A stretch of DNA of 64,000 nt from Irineochytrium annulatum (GCA_027600665.1 JADGJL010000006.1:141802-205801); one strand, 5' to 3'. Numbered from the stretch's first letter, positions 27,283 through 35,668 are shown. Numbers and translations: made by a program. Notes: generated by a model from the sequence alone, not told the origin.

Positions 27283-27642
27283 ATGTCTATTTTATCAACA
27301 GGTCCGATAGAAAACAACCCGGTTTCTGGACTTAGACCGACACAACGGGTAACGATTCGATTGGTAAGTCAGACTGATGTGGATTCTGTAACAGTATCCA
27401 TTCAGGGTTATGTGCTAAGCACAACCAGAACACTGTATGTAAGTGAAGTGATTAGTGTAGCCCCTAACGAAGCAGTGACGAGAGATTATTTTGCAGATTT
27501 AGATGCGTTTGAGTTTGTTTTTGGAACGGATGTGGCAGGTGTGGAGGAAGTGGGGATTTCCGTGTGGGGCAAACAAGCTTCCGGACAATTGGTTGATGCA
27601 CACCGGGTGGTGGAGCACGAGGAAATAGTTCAAAACACTTAG
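27283..27642 (+). CDS. Small protein sharing the head domain of the collagen-like spore-surface protein
   Basis: A 119-residue protein of unknown family. It starts [15 protein letters not shown] and ends shortly after 'VSIWGKQ-like' sequence (GISVWGKQASGQLVDAHRVV). It aligns over nearly its whole length with residues 1-115 of the next protein: [34 protein letters not shown]..., YFA(D/N)LDAFEF and SVWGK.S.G.LV.AHR. It has no signal peptide or cysteines. ATG 27283 is chosen by the GGTGGG/ATGGGG upstream; the frame is open from 27223. It lies 40 nt before the collagen-like gene and is probably co-transcribed. A role in the spore coat or exosporium is inferred from the neighbour only. Confidence 0.7.
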   Translation: MSILSTGPIENNPVSGLRPTQRVTIRLVSQTDVDSVTVSIQGYVLSTTRTLYVSEVISVAPNEAVTRDYFADLDAFEFVFGTDVAGVEEVGISVWGKQASGQLVDAHRVVEHEEIVQNT

Positions 27643-27682
27643 GAAAAAAGATATCCCAATCCCATGAAGAGGAGATGTAGCG

Positions 27683-29206
27683 ATGAGCTTTTTATCAACA
27701 GGGCCGATAGAAAATAATGCGGTTAGTGGTGTAAGACCGACTCAGACAGTTACAGTCAAGATCGATAACCGCAGTAATGTGGCTACCTCAACCATACAAA
27801 TACAAGGGTATTACATGAGTGGTGGAATGAGAGTTCTGTATATCAGTGAGACTTTTGACCTTGCACCCAATCAGGTAATAACTAACAACTACTTTGCCAA
27901 TCTGGATGCCTTCGAGTTTACTTTTACAACAACAGCGACGATTAATGATCCTGTTCAAGTATCCGTATGGGGTAAGAGCAGCACAGGCTCTTTGGTAACA
28001 GCCCACCGTTTGGTTTCTTCCGAATTGCTAGGCGAAATCCCAAGCATAACTGGAGCAACAGGAGCAACGGGCACCGCAGGTACGACTGGAGCAACAGGAG
28101 CAACGGGCACCGCAGGTACGACTGGAGCAACAGGAGCGACAGGCACCGCAGGTACGACTGGAGCAACAGGAGCGACAGGCACCGCAGGTACAACCGGAGC
28201 TACTGGAGCGACAGGTACAGCAGGTACAACTGGAGCAACAGGAGCAACGGGCACCGCAGGTACAACCGGAGTAACAGGAGCGACAGGCACCGTAGGTGTA
28301 ACCGGAGCCACAGGAGCAACAGGTACAGCAGGCGTAACCGGAGCTACCGGAGCAACAGGCACCGCAGGTACGACTGGAGCAACCGGAGCGACAGGCACCG
28401 CAGGTACAACCGGAGCAACAGGAGCAACAGGCACCGCAGGTACGACTGGAGCAACAGGAGCAACAGGCACCGCAGGTACGACTGGAGTTACTGGAGCGAC
28501 AGGCACCGCAGGTACAACCGGAGTAACGGGAGCAACGGGCACCGCAGGTACAACTGGAGCAACAGGAGCAACGGGCACAGCAGGTGCAACCGGGGCTACT
28601 GGAGCGACAGGCACAGCAGGTACGACCGGAGCTACTGGAGCGACAGGTACCGCAGGTGTAACCGGAGCTACTGGAGCGACAGGTTCTGGAGCAATTATTC
28701 CTTATGCATCAGGACTTCCGGTTGCGTTGACTACGGTATTGGGCGGCCTTCTGAATACCTCCAGTTTAGTAGGTTTTGGCAACAGTACTACAGGCATCAG
28801 TGTTAGTGGCGGAGTTATTGATCTCACAGGCGCTGCTGGAACTTTGCTTAACTTCGCTTTCTCCGCATCACGTACAGGAACGATTACTTCACTGGCTGCA
28901 TATTTCAGCACGACAGCCGGACTGAGCTTGGTTGGATCTACAGTAACCATAACTGCACAATTATTCCGCTCCACTACACCGAATAACTCCTTTACAGCTG
29001 TACCTGGTGCATTGGTCACTTTGGCTCCCCCACTCACCGGAATTCTGGCACTGGGCACAATATCCAGCGGATTGACTACAGGACTGAGCATTCCGGTGGC
29101 CGCAGGTGACCGCCTGCTTATGGTCTTCTCGGCATCAGTAACAGCCGGTCTTGATGTAGCTACAACCGTGGCCGGATATGCAAGCGGCGGTCTGACCATC
29201 ACTTAA
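27683..29206 (+). CDS. Collagen-like exosporium-type glycoprotein with BclB C-terminal domain
   Basis: A 507-residue protein in three parts. The head (1-~118) is shared with the preceding small protein. A collagen-like stretch (~124-333) holds 70 uninterrupted G-X-Y triplets, built from a 12-residue unit GATGATGTAGTT with a few A/T-to-V changes. The C-terminal globular domain (~334-507; '[19 protein letters not shown]', '[19 protein letters not shown]', '[10 protein letters not shown]') matches the BclB-type exosporium domain of Bacillus/Paenibacillus. Such proteins form the hair-like nap of spores, with threonines in G-x-T carrying glycans. No classical signal peptide is present, as for mother-cell-assembled proteins. 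The start is ATG 27683 after GAGGAG, and a terminator follows. Confidence 0.88.
   Translation: MSFLSTGPIENNAVSGVRPTQTVTVKIDNRSNVATSTIQIQGYYMSGGMRVLYISETFDLAPNQVITNNYFANLDAFEFTFTTTATINDPVQVSVWGKSSTGSLVTAHRLVSSELLGEIPSITGATGATGTAGTTGATGATGTAGTTGATGATGTAGTTGATGATGTAGTTGATGATGTAGTTGATGATGTAGTTGVTGATGTVGVTGATGATGTAGVTGATGATGTAGTTGATGATGTAGTTGATGATGTAGTTGATGATGTAGTTGVTGATGTAGTTGVTGATGTAGTTGATGATGTAGATGATGATGTAGTTGATGATGTAGVTGATGATGSGAIIPYASGLPVALTTVLGGLLNTSSLVGFGNSTTGISVSGGVIDLTGAAGTLLNFAFSASRTGTITSLAAYFSTTAGLSLVGSTVTITAQLFRSTTPNNSFTAVPGALVTLAPPLTGILALGTISSGLTTGLSIPVAAGDRLLMVFSASVTAGLDVATTVAGYASGGLTIT
28052..28681 (+). repeat. 36-bp tandem repeat, 17.5 copies (collagen-like coding minisatellite)
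   Basis: A 36-bp unit encoding GATGATGTAGTT is repeated 17.5 times in frame (630 bp). Copies differ mostly at third codon positions (GCA/GCG/GCC, ACA/ACG, GGC/GGT/GGA), with valine substitutions in units 7, 8, 13, 14 and 17. Length change by slippage in multiples of 36 bp would keep the frame. Confidence 0.92.
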
Positions 29207-29231
29207 CGGAAAATTATATATCAAGTTGTTA

Positions 29232-29270
29232 GACAGGGGCCCTTGCCAGTATGGCGAGAGGTCCCTGTTT
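29232..29270 (+). terminator. Terminator of the collagen-like gene
   Basis: GACAGGGGCC pairs with GGTCCCTGT, with an inner CTTGCC/GGCGAG stem, then TTTAT. Confidence 0.7.
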
Positions 29271-29437
29271 ATATGTGAGCACATCGGTAACAGGATAGCT
29301 ATAAAATGCTATCATAGATTATTATGACCGCTTTTTAGGACAGGTTGAAAACAGTCCTTCACTCTTAACCTACCCCAAGGATACGTATATAAAATTGGGT
29401 TGGGTGGGAGAACAGATAAGTCTGATGAGCGCCGTGT

Positions 29438-29791
29438 TCATAGTCTTCCAAAGGTTACGATTAATGCCAGAACCATAAAAAGGATATTCACGCCAAGCTC
29501 CCGATACTCACCGCGCCGCATATGAAACAACATCCCAAGAAATGCGACCGCTGCCAGAGCCATTGCGGCGATCGGCGTAAGCAGCGGAGCTATGTTCAGC
29601 GCCCACGGCAAAACGAGGCCCAGCGCTCCGAGCAGCTCCGCGATTCCGATCAGCACAACCAGACTTTTTGGCACATCATCGACCCAGGCCCACATCTTTC
29701 TTGATGACTCGATACGAATGGTTTTCATCCATCCCGAATATACGAAACCTGCCGCTAATATGATTTGTACGATCCATAACGTTATATCCAT
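29438..29791 (-). CDS. DoxX-family membrane protein
   Basis: A 117-residue integral membrane protein with four hydrophobic segments (about 5-25, 43-65, 70-90 and 97-115). The DoxX-like pattern is 'LAAGFVYSGWMKT' followed by 'LVVLIGIAELLGALGLVLPW'. DoxX-like proteins take part in quinone/thiol redox homeostasis or simply appear in stress operons; no catalytic residue is evident. The frame is open from 29893, but ATG 29791 has GAGGGG upstream and gives the usual family length. It is divergent from an HxlR regulator gene at 29932, which probably controls it, a frequent pairing in Firmicutes. Confidence 0.85.
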   Translation of the reverse strand: MDITLWIVQIILAAGFVYSGWMKTIRIESSRKMWAWVDDVPKSLVVLIGIAELLGALGLVLPWALNIAPLLTPIAAMALAAVAFLGMLFHMRRGEYRELGVNILFMVLALIVTFGRL

Positions 29792-29931
29792 CGTTTCTTT
29801 ACCCCTCACTTGTTCAATTTTGATGTCTGCCTCTATACTAAAGTGAGAAAGTCCAATCAGGAAGTAGGCACTTAAACCTAACCAGGTAACCAAAAGTATA
29901 CCCTCGTATGACTAGAAAGTGAGGAATGCAG

Positions 29932-30315
29932 ATGACGGTGTATTGCAAATTTGGAACGGCGCTGGATATTCTTACGGGCAAATGGAAATCTTTAATTCTT
30001 CTACGCCTGCTAAGCAATAGCACAATGCGGTTCAGCGAATTACAAAAAGCCATTCCCGATATTTCGAAAAAGATGTTAGCCCAGCAGTTGAAAGAACTGG
30101 AGTATCATGATATTGTGCATCGCGAAGTGTATGCGCAGGTTCCTCCAAAGGTTGAATACTCGATTACGGAGTATGGACAGCTCATGAAACCTGTGCTTCA
30201 GACAATGAGCGACTGGGGAGTAGGACATATGCAACATATGGATAAGCTCTACGGTAAAGGAGCCGAGGCAGGGGCAAACGAATCCGATCTTCAAAAAGTC
30301 GATTCCTTGCAGTAA
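29932..30315 (+). CDS. HxlR-family transcriptional regulator
   Basis: A 127-residue winged-helix regulator. It begins 'VYCKFGTALDILTGKWKSL', with a cysteine at position 5 comparable to the redox-sensing Cys6 of YodB/CatR. It continues with 'RFSELQKAIPDISKKMLAQQ' and 'KVEYSITEYG'. Together with the divergent DoxX gene this suggests thiol- or quinone-responsive control. The frame has ATG at 29926 and 29932; GTGAGGA is better spaced from 29932. A bidirectional terminator follows. The C-terminal ~20 residues are outside the family core. Confidence 0.9.
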   Translation: MTVYCKFGTALDILTGKWKSLILLRLLSNSTMRFSELQKAIPDISKKMLAQQLKELEYHDIVHREVYAQVPPKVEYSITEYGQLMKPVLQTMSDWGVGHMQHMDKLYGKGAEAGANESDLQKVDSLQ

Positions 30316-30344
30316 ACGTCTCGGTTCCATACAAATCACAAGCC

Positions 30345-30373
30345 AAAAAGCCCGCAAAGATTGCGGGCTTTTT
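30345..30373. terminator. Bidirectional terminator
   Basis: AAAAAGCCCGCAA pairs perfectly with TTGCGGGCTTTTT, with a 3-nt loop, between convergent genes. Confidence 0.9.
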
Positions 30374-30389
30374 CTTTCCAGTCAATCAT

Positions 30390-31184
30390 CTATCTGTGAA
30401 TCTCGCCAGCAGATTTGGCACCTTGATTCTCAAGCCAAGGGATCAGTTCAACCCATCTATGTCGTTTGGCTGTGTCCAGTGGAGTCATTCCATCCCAGGT
30501 GGCTATCCAGTTCAGTTCGGCGCCTCGGTTAAGCAAGTATTCGGCTGTTTCTCTACGACCTCCATGGCAAGCACACCAGAAGGCAACGGTTACTACATCG
30601 GGTGGGGAAGAGGAGGTGCTTGCTCCCCAAGGATAACGTTCCGAGAGTTGGACGCCTTTGAAATGATCTTGTATGGCGTGAATATTTCCAAGGGCTGCCG
30701 CATGCCAAAGGGCAAAGGTCGCCCCGCGCTCAACCAAGCGTAGTGCTGCATCCCATTGCGCGAATGCAATAGCATCGTCCAGCGGTGTACCTCCGGCGAT
30801 CACCGCGCCAGGCGCTTCAATGTCTGCGCCAGCATCCAGAAGGGCATCGAGCACTTGAACGTCATTGGAGCTTGCAGCCCAATGCAAAGGTGTCTCGATA
30901 TGTGGACCGACAAAAGGAGCATTCACGTCTGCACCAAACTTGGTTAATAATCGCACCGTATCCGCTCCATGAGGGAAGTGCCCCGGCCAATCCGTAACCA
31001 CGTGCAGCAGCGTTCGAGAGATACTAGAATCCGAGTCTATGTTGTTAGGCTTTCTTTCCAAGATTCTTATATTTTCCAATCCCGGATTCTCTGCCAGCAG
31101 TTGCTGTAACGATGGGATATCTCCAGTATGAATGGCCTTAATAACGCTCACGGCAAGTCGTTCATCTTCGTAAATAAATTCCAT
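30390..31184 (-). CDS. Ankyrin-repeat protein
   Basis: A 264-residue protein with four to five ankyrin repeats, recognised by 'TPLHWAASSNDVQVLDALLD' with AGADIEAPG, 'GTPLDDAIAFAQWDAALRLV', 'ALWHAAALGNIHAIQDHF' and 'GRRETAEYLLNRGAELNW'. No signal peptide is present, so it is probably a cytoplasmic protein-binding scaffold. ATG 31184 is preferred because GGAAGGAG lies ~8 nt upstream; the frame is open to 31259, which would overlap the preceding gene's end. It follows the kinase-like gene by 50 nt on the same strand and may be co-transcribed. Partner unknown. Confidence 0.85.
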   Translation of the reverse strand: MEFIYEDERLAVSVIKAIHTGDIPSLQQLLAENPGLENIRILERKPNNIDSDSSISRTLLHVVTDWPGHFPHGADTVRLLTKFGADVNAPFVGPHIETPLHWAASSNDVQVLDALLDAGADIEAPGAVIAGGTPLDDAIAFAQWDAALRLVERGATFALWHAAALGNIHAIQDHFKGVQLSERYPWGASTSSSPPDVVTVAFWCACHGGRRETAEYLLNRGAELNWIATWDGMTPLDTAKRHRWVELIPWLENQGAKSAGEIHR

Positions 31185-31234
31185 CCTCAAATCTCCTTCC
31201 AGAGTTATATCCATATCCCTGTGTATGGTTCTTA

Positions 31235-32206
31235 TCACATAAGCATCTGAACTGCGCATCTGGCATGATACTCCGCGAGACCTTTAGCGAATTGCTGATC
31301 GGGGAACTGTCTATGAAGCAGTTTCAGTCCTCCTGATACCAAAGATAAATGATGGCAGAATCGATAAAATGTCATCCGCTCCGGGTCGAGATCATTATTT
31401 TTTAAGTACTGATAAAAGTCTCCAAATCGAAACTCCAGAAAACTATGCTTATGTTCGAGATCGAAGAATCCTGCGCCCTCAATATCAATAAGACATGGTT
31501 GCATCGCAGAATCTATCCATATATGATCCGGACCTAGCTCTCCATGAATGAAACTATAGAGGTCTCTAGGCTGAATTGCTGCTTCCAATTCGGATAGTTT
31601 CTCAAGCAGCCTTTCTTCATTTTTTCTAATATCGGTCATGTGCCTGGATGCATAGGATAAGGCTGTTTCCGCATCGAACTGCTTGACTTTGTGGCAAGGC
31701 TCAGCCTTTTTTTGGTTATCGTTGGCGTTTCCATAAACGTTTCTTTGAATGTTATGCATATGAGTCAACATATCCCTAATCCGTTGAAACAACGCATCCC
31801 GATCTTTGGGATTGTTATGCTGGAAATAGGCTTCGGCCTTCTGTCCATCCACATACTCAACAAGAGCAAAATCATAACCGTACCGGCCTCTATCGTTATT
31901 CAGATCATACAAGGCTGGAGTTCGAATTCCATGTTGAGCGAGAAAGCGAGTGTTCAAAGAAAAAAGTTCGCTGCCATAGGCACTATGGAACGTGGGTTCA
32001 TTCAAGATCTCTTCCTGAAAATAGTTGCTGGAAATATCCCAAACGTACAACAGGCAAGTGAACCCATCCTTGAAGTCCATTTTGTAAATGACTTTTTGTG
32101 CGCCTCCATGAACTCTTGCACACTGCGTCAAGTGGTAACCGGTACCAAATACATTGTACACATAATCCTGTAATTCTTCATGAGTAAGATGGTTGTTGGA
32201 CATCAT
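31235..32206 (-). CDS. APH/choline-kinase-like phosphotransferase with altered active-site motif
   Basis: A 323-residue protein of the aminoglycoside/choline kinase-like fold. The N-lobe carries 'GAQKVIYKMDF' (lysine for nucleotide) and the hinge region 'DFALVEYVDGQ'. The catalytic loop reads HGELGPDHIWID where classical enzymes have HGDxxxxN, so the catalytic Asp is Glu and the metal-binding Asn is His. The following 'CLIDIEGAGFFD' keeps the metal Asp. This HGELGPDH form seems to define a Firmicutes subfamily of unknown substrate; it should not be read as antibiotic resistance. The start is ATG 32206, 9 nt after GGAG; the frame is open to 32272. Confidence 0.75.
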   Translation of the reverse strand: MMSNNHLTHEELQDYVYNVFGTGYHLTQCARVHGGAQKVIYKMDFKDGFTCLLYVWDISSNYFQEEILNEPTFHSAYGSELFSLNTRFLAQHGIRTPALYDLNNDRGRYGYDFALVEYVDGQKAEAYFQHNNPKDRDALFQRIRDMLTHMHNIQRNVYGNANDNQKKAEPCHKVKQFDAETALSYASRHMTDIRKNEERLLEKLSELEAAIQPRDLYSFIHGELGPDHIWIDSAMQPCLIDIEGAGFFDLEHKHSFLEFRFGDFYQYLKNNDLDPERMTFYRFCHHLSLVSGGLKLLHRQFPDQQFAKGLAEYHARCAVQMLM

Positions 32207-32352
32207 TGATTTATACTCCGTTTCATCTGTAGTTGCCGGCCAGCAATCTAAATATATAGAACATTTTTCCAAAAATATAGACTGTTTCTTTTCGATCTGT
32301 TAAAGTGTTGCTTAAGGTCTGTATATTCATATTTCATATGTATATCAAAGCA

Positions 32353-32391
32353 AGGGGCAGGGCACTCATATTCATGAGTAACCCGGCCCCT
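32353..32391 (-). terminator. Terminator-like hairpin after the SDR gene
   Basis: AGGGGC-AGGG pairs with CCC-GGCCCCT, with an inner ACTCAT/ATGAGT stem. On the minus strand it is followed by TTGCTTTGAT. Confidence 0.6.
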
Positions 32392-32462
32392 ATTTTGCAT
32401 TTTGCATGCAAGTTAACACTGTATTGACATCAACTTAGACACTTCGAATGTAACCACCGATT

Positions 32463-33236
32463 CTATACACTAAGTCCACCATCTACAGGCAAAACGACCC
32501 CGGTAACAAAAGAGGAATAATCACTAAGCAACCAAGCGGCTGCGTTCGCGATCTCAGCAGGTTCAGCCGGACGCCTGAGAGGTGTCTTAGCACTAATTTG
32601 TTCAACAATGTCAGGGTTAATAGAAACCCATTGCTGAATCATATCCGTCATTGTGGTTCCCGGAGCAATGGCATTAACACGGATACCTGCTGGCCCATAT
32701 TCGACCGCAGCCGTTTGAGTTAGACTGTTTACCGCTCGTTTAGATGCCCCGTAAGCTCCCAATCCCGGATTCCCCTTTAGACTACCCACGCTGCTGGTGT
32801 TAACGATAGAACCTGACCCTGAAGTCTCCATCATAGCTTTAATCTGGGCTTTCATGCATAGCCAGACTCCTTTATAATTTACGGACTGAATCAGGTCGAA
32901 ATCTTCTTCTCTTTCATCCACCAGCGATGATACCGTGACTCCGATGCCTGCATTATTAAAAGCAGCATCCAGACGGCCATATCGTTCCACTGTAGCCTTA
33001 ACAGCTTCTTCAACGTTGCTTACATCTGACAGATCGGCTGTAAAATATGCTGCATCTCCGCCCGACGTCACAATCTCATCCCTGACTTTGCGCAACTCAG
33101 TCTCTGTTCTTGCGACGAGCATCACAGAAGCTCCTTGTTGTGCAAACAGCCTTGCTGCCTCAGCTCCAATGCCTCGCCCCGCACCTGTAATCATCACGAT
33201 CTTGCTCGCCAACATTTGTCCTGTAATGGTTGTCAT
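32463..33236 (-). CDS. SDR-family oxidoreductase (classical, complete active site)
   Basis: A 257-residue NAD(P)-dependent dehydrogenase/reductase. Visible are the TGAGRGIG cofactor motif, 'ADLSDV', NNAG, catalytic Ser in 'IVNTSSVGS', YxxxK as YGASK, 'VNAIAPG' and the C-terminal 'GVVLPVDGGLSV'. All catalytic residues are present, unlike the SDR at 15081. The basic Arg after strand 2 ('VARTE') suggests NADP preference. ATG 33236 is 7 nt after AAGGAG; ATG 33242 is too close to it. It is divergent from an XRE/MmyB-type regulator at 33364, the probable controller. Substrate unknown. Confidence 0.9.
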   Translation of the reverse strand: MTTITGQMLASKIVMITGAGRGIGAEAARLFAQQGASVMLVARTETELRKVRDEIVTSGGDAAYFTADLSDVSNVEEAVKATVERYGRLDAAFNNAGIGVTVSSLVDEREEDFDLIQSVNYKGVWLCMKAQIKAMMETSGSGSIVNTSSVGSLKGNPGLGAYGASKRAVNSLTQTAAVEYGPAGIRVNAIAPGTTMTDMIQQWVSINPDIVEQISAKTPLRRPAEPAEIANAAAWLLSDYSSFVTGVVLPVDGGLSV

Positions 33237-33363
33237 ATTCATTCTCCTTGCCTGGTATTGTTGATCTCATCAACTGGCTTAAGTATACTTTGACTATTAA
33301 ATGGTCACGAGAACCTGCTTGATGGTGGGTTTACGAGTGATAGGATAAGGGGGGAGCTTTTAC

Positions 33364-34191
33364 TTGAACGACAGTGAGCGCCGGTTAGCGCTAGGTAATT
33401 TCTTAAGAGATTTACGCTCCTCTCTATCTCCCCTTGATGTCGGCCTTTTGCCTGGGAATCGTCGTCGAATACGAGGTTTGCGGCGAGAGGAAGTCGCCGG
33501 GATCGCGAACATAGGACTATCATGGTATACACGCCTTGAGCAAGGGCGTGATATCCGTCCGTCGGTAAGTGTACTGGAAAGCTTGGCTTCGGCACTCAAG
33601 CTGACACCCAATGAGCGAAGACATCTCTTTCTGCTTGCTGGAGAATCACTGCCTCCTCAATCGACTATTATTGAAGACAAAATCAGCCCATCCATTCAGG
33701 ACATGCTGAATGAATTGAATCCGAATCCGGCCTATGTCATCGGGAAAAAGTGGGATTTTCTTGCTTGGAATAAAGCGGCAGATGCTGTATTTACGATTAA
33801 TAGGATATCACCTCCGCATGATTATAATTTGATATGGCGCCAATTTACGGATCCTGTGTGGAAAGAGGGATCGGAGGATTGGGAGAGTGTCTCGCAGAGA
33901 ATGATTGCCGAGTTTAGAACGTCAAGAGCACGCTATCTTAACGATGATTCATTCGACAAGTTAATCGAAGATTTGAAGAGGACAAGTGCTGATTTTACGA
34001 GGATGTGGCAGTATCACGAGGTGCCAAGCTCCCTTGACGGTTACAAGAAGCTTGTGCACCCCACTTTTGGAGTTGTTGAGTTTGAGCATGTTACCCTACA
34101 ATTTCCCAATGAACCAGATCAGCGAATCATGATTTATATGCCTCATCCAGAAACAAAATCTCGTTTAGAGCATTACTTCACGCACGAGTAG
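33364..34191 (+). CDS. XRE-family regulator with MmyB-like ligand-binding domain
   Basis: A 275-residue transcription factor. The N-terminal helix-turn-helix (~8-85) carries 'LRREEVAGIANIGLSWYTRL' and EQGRDIRPS, typical of the MmyB/actinobacterial-type XRE group. The C-terminal PAS-like MmyB domain (~105-265) has 'NPAYVIGKKWDFLAWNKAAD', 'LIWRQFTDP' and 'HPTFGVVEFEHVTLQFP'; this fold binds fatty-acid-like ligands in known members. Start codon TTG 33364 is 8 nt after GGGGGGAG and no better ATG is available. It is divergent from the SDR gene, an arrangement common for MmyB regulators controlling an adjacent reductase. Confidence 0.9.
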   Translation: MNDSERRLALGNFLRDLRSSLSPLDVGLLPGNRRRIRGLRREEVAGIANIGLSWYTRLEQGRDIRPSVSVLESLASALKLTPNERRHLFLLAGESLPPQSTIIEDKISPSIQDMLNELNPNPAYVIGKKWDFLAWNKAADAVFTINRISPPHDYNLIWRQFTDPVWKEGSEDWESVSQRMIAEFRTSRARYLNDDSFDKLIEDLKRTSADFTRMWQYHEVPSSLDGYKKLVHPTFGVVEFEHVTLQFPNEPDQRIMIYMPHPETKSRLEHYFTHE

Positions 34192-34241
34192 ACAACCGTA
34201 AAGATTTAAAAGCACTTCATTTGGAAAGGATACATCACTCT

Positions 34242-34829
34242 TTGAACTATTATTTTCTGGAATCTCAATATCCACGTAGAGGGTTTATTAGTGGTGGAAC
34301 GATTTTCACTCCTCAATTAGAGATGAATTATGTGGCGGTAGAGAATCCGTTGCCAGAGGGGACAATCGCAGAGGTTGAATTATTGTCTTCGGTGCGCAAT
34401 CTGAATGTAGATTATTTTGAGACGATTACAGGAACGAGACATGTATCAGATCGTTTTAAAAAGCTGTTGGAGGAAGCCAATACAAACGCACAGTTTATTC
34501 CGACAACGGTATGTTATCACAACGGTCGTATGGTGGAAGAAACCTATTGGACTGCACATCAGCTAGATCGTTTGGATGTTTTCGATTATGAACGTTCCGA
34601 ATATGGGCGCAAAGCAGTCATTGCTGCATCTGTAGAACAGCCTCCACGTAAGATCGTCAAAGTTGTATCTCAAATCTGCCTTCATGAAGAGCGAATTGGT
34701 GAGCATGAATTTTTTATGCTGGATTATATCCATATCTTCAAACCCATTGTTTCAAAAGGTTTTTACGAAGTATGCCGAAAACATAAGCTGTATCTAAACG
34801 TTACAGAAGTCGGAGAGGTAAGCTCCTGA
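34242..34829 (+). CDS. Imm11/Imm43-like immunity-type protein, orphan
   Basis: A 195-residue cytoplasmic protein resembling the DUF1629 (Imm11/Imm43) immunity families of polymorphic-toxin systems. It has an N-terminal 'NYYFLES', a central 'DYFETITGTRHVSDRFKKLL' (family 'sdrlk.lLe' helix) and a C-terminal 'DYIHIFKPIVSKGFYEVC' repeat of the same idea. Start: the frame has TTG at 34221 and 34242. GGAAAGGA (34223-34230) fits TTG 34242, and the family usually starts M-x-Y-Y-x-L. No recognisable toxin gene is adjacent. Upstream is an XRE regulator and downstream a terminator. Family placement is by eye. Confidence 0.55.
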   Translation: MNYYFLESQYPRRGFISGGTIFTPQLEMNYVAVENPLPEGTIAEVELLSSVRNLNVDYFETITGTRHVSDRFKKLLEEANTNAQFIPTTVCYHNGRMVEETYWTAHQLDRLDVFDYERSEYGRKAVIAASVEQPPRKIVKVVSQICLHEERIGEHEFFMLDYIHIFKPIVSKGFYEVCRKHKLYLNVTEVGEVSS

Positions 34830-34860
34830 AATGCATGGACATCAATGCATAGAAAGCACA

Positions 34861-34887
34861 AAGAAGCCCGCGTTAGACGCGGGTTCT
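34861..34887 (+). terminator. Rho-independent terminator
   Basis: AAGAAGCCCGCG pairs with CGCGGGTTCTT, with T-rich sequence downstream. Confidence 0.85.
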
Positions 34888-34908
34888 TAATCTTTATTTT
34901 TTCCCCGG

Positions 34909-34951
34909 TAGCCCCCGAATTCTCCTCATAACTTATTCAGCCGCTCCTGCT
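34909..34951 (-). pseudogene. Relic of a sulfurtransferase 3' end (copy 1)
   Basis: These 43 bp match the 3' part of the intact sulfurtransferase gene (38924-38966) at 36 of 43 positions, same orientation. On the minus strand they read R-S-G-stop-ISYEENSGATGE, against WSDWISYDENPVA in the intact protein, so an in-frame stop replaces the Trp codon. Nothing upstream of this stretch is convincingly homologous. Confidence 0.5.
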
Positions 34952-35018
34952 GCAGATTGGATTCTGCTGGGCTTTGGCAAGCTAACTTAACTCCCCGATC
35001 TATGTGTCATGCTTTTCT

Positions 35019-35597
35019 TCAACGGATAATCCAATGGATGTAGTCTTGTATCATTTCTTTGCTTCGTGTTCGATTGATTTTATCCGGCTCGAGATACAAA
35101 TTGAGAGCCATCCCATTCATAAAGGCATACAGCTTTTCCTGTTCCTTCTCTTCATCGGTAGTGCGTAGAAGACCTTCATTTTTCAAGTACGTAATGCAGT
35201 TCCTTATTGCGCTTTGCAGGTCCTCATAGTTGGCATCGAACCCTTTTTGCGTTTTTCCATAGCTTACAAATGCAAACCAAACCTCCATTTCCAATAATGT
35301 CTGTTCATCAGTCGGCACTAGCTCAAGCAAGTATTCAACAATTCTTTCTTGAGGCGCCAGTTCTTTTGTATTCAGATTCTTTAGCCGAGCAAGTACCTTT
35401 TCTTTAACTAACTCCATTGCAAATGCTAGCAGGCTCTCTTGTTTGGAAAAATAATGTCTTAAGGCTCCTTGTGATAATCCGGCTTCCTTCGCAATTGTTC
35501 TTGACGTTGCATGATGAATGCCCTGCTCACTAATGATTTTCCAAGTTGCTTCAGCAATAATATTCTTCATTTTCTCATGGTCCACGATTTTTGGCAT
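35019..35597 (-). CDS. TetR/AcrR-family transcriptional repressor (BetI-like C-domain)
   Basis: A 192-residue repressor. The N-terminal TetR helix-turn-helix reads 'HATSRTIAKEAGLSQGALRH' then YFSKQESLL (about 28-56). The C-terminal domain has 'LLEMEVWFAFVSYGKT' and 'LYAFMNGMALNLYLEPD', the pattern of the BetI/YsiA-like ligand-binding group. The frame reaches 35603 with a GTG, but ATG 35597 is the natural start (MPKIVDHEKM). It is divergent from a CPBP protease gene; two copies of a near-palindromic operator lie in the shared promoter region, so it probably represses itself and the protease gene. Inducer unknown. Confidence 0.9.
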   Translation of the reverse strand: MPKIVDHEKMKNIIAEATWKIISEQGIHHATSRTIAKEAGLSQGALRHYFSKQESLLAFAMELVKEKVLARLKNLNTKELAPQERIVEYLLELVPTDEQTLLEMEVWFAFVSYGKTQKGFDANYEDLQSAIRNCITYLKNEGLLRTTDEEKEQEKLYAFMNGMALNLYLEPDKINRTRSKEMIQDYIHWIIR

Positions 35598-35616
35598 ACA
35601 CACAGAATATCATATT

Positions 35617-35637
35617 ATTTAACTCAACTGAAATAAA
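35617..35637. promoter_or_regulatory. TetR operator, copy 1
   Basis: Core TTTAACTCAACTGAAATAAA, 20 nt upstream of the tetR-type start. It is an imperfect palindrome (TTtAACTCA/TGAxxTAAA) shared with copy 2. Confidence 0.65.
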
Positions 35638-35668
35638 TAGACGAAGAAGATGGGATGTGCTAGAGTTT

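Noticed and set aside
27955..28614. 219-residue open frame on the minus strand made of P-V-A-P-V repeats
   Set aside because: It is the antisense of the G-X-Y collagen-like repeat. The repeat has no stop in that frame by composition; no ribosome site or domain.
28052..28681. Possible CRISPR array
   Set aside because: Units are contiguous without unique spacers and are translated in frame as collagen-like triplets.
31235..32206. Reading the phosphotransferase as an aminoglycoside resistance gene
   Set aside because: The catalytic loop differs from resistance enzymes at two key residues; only the fold is shared.
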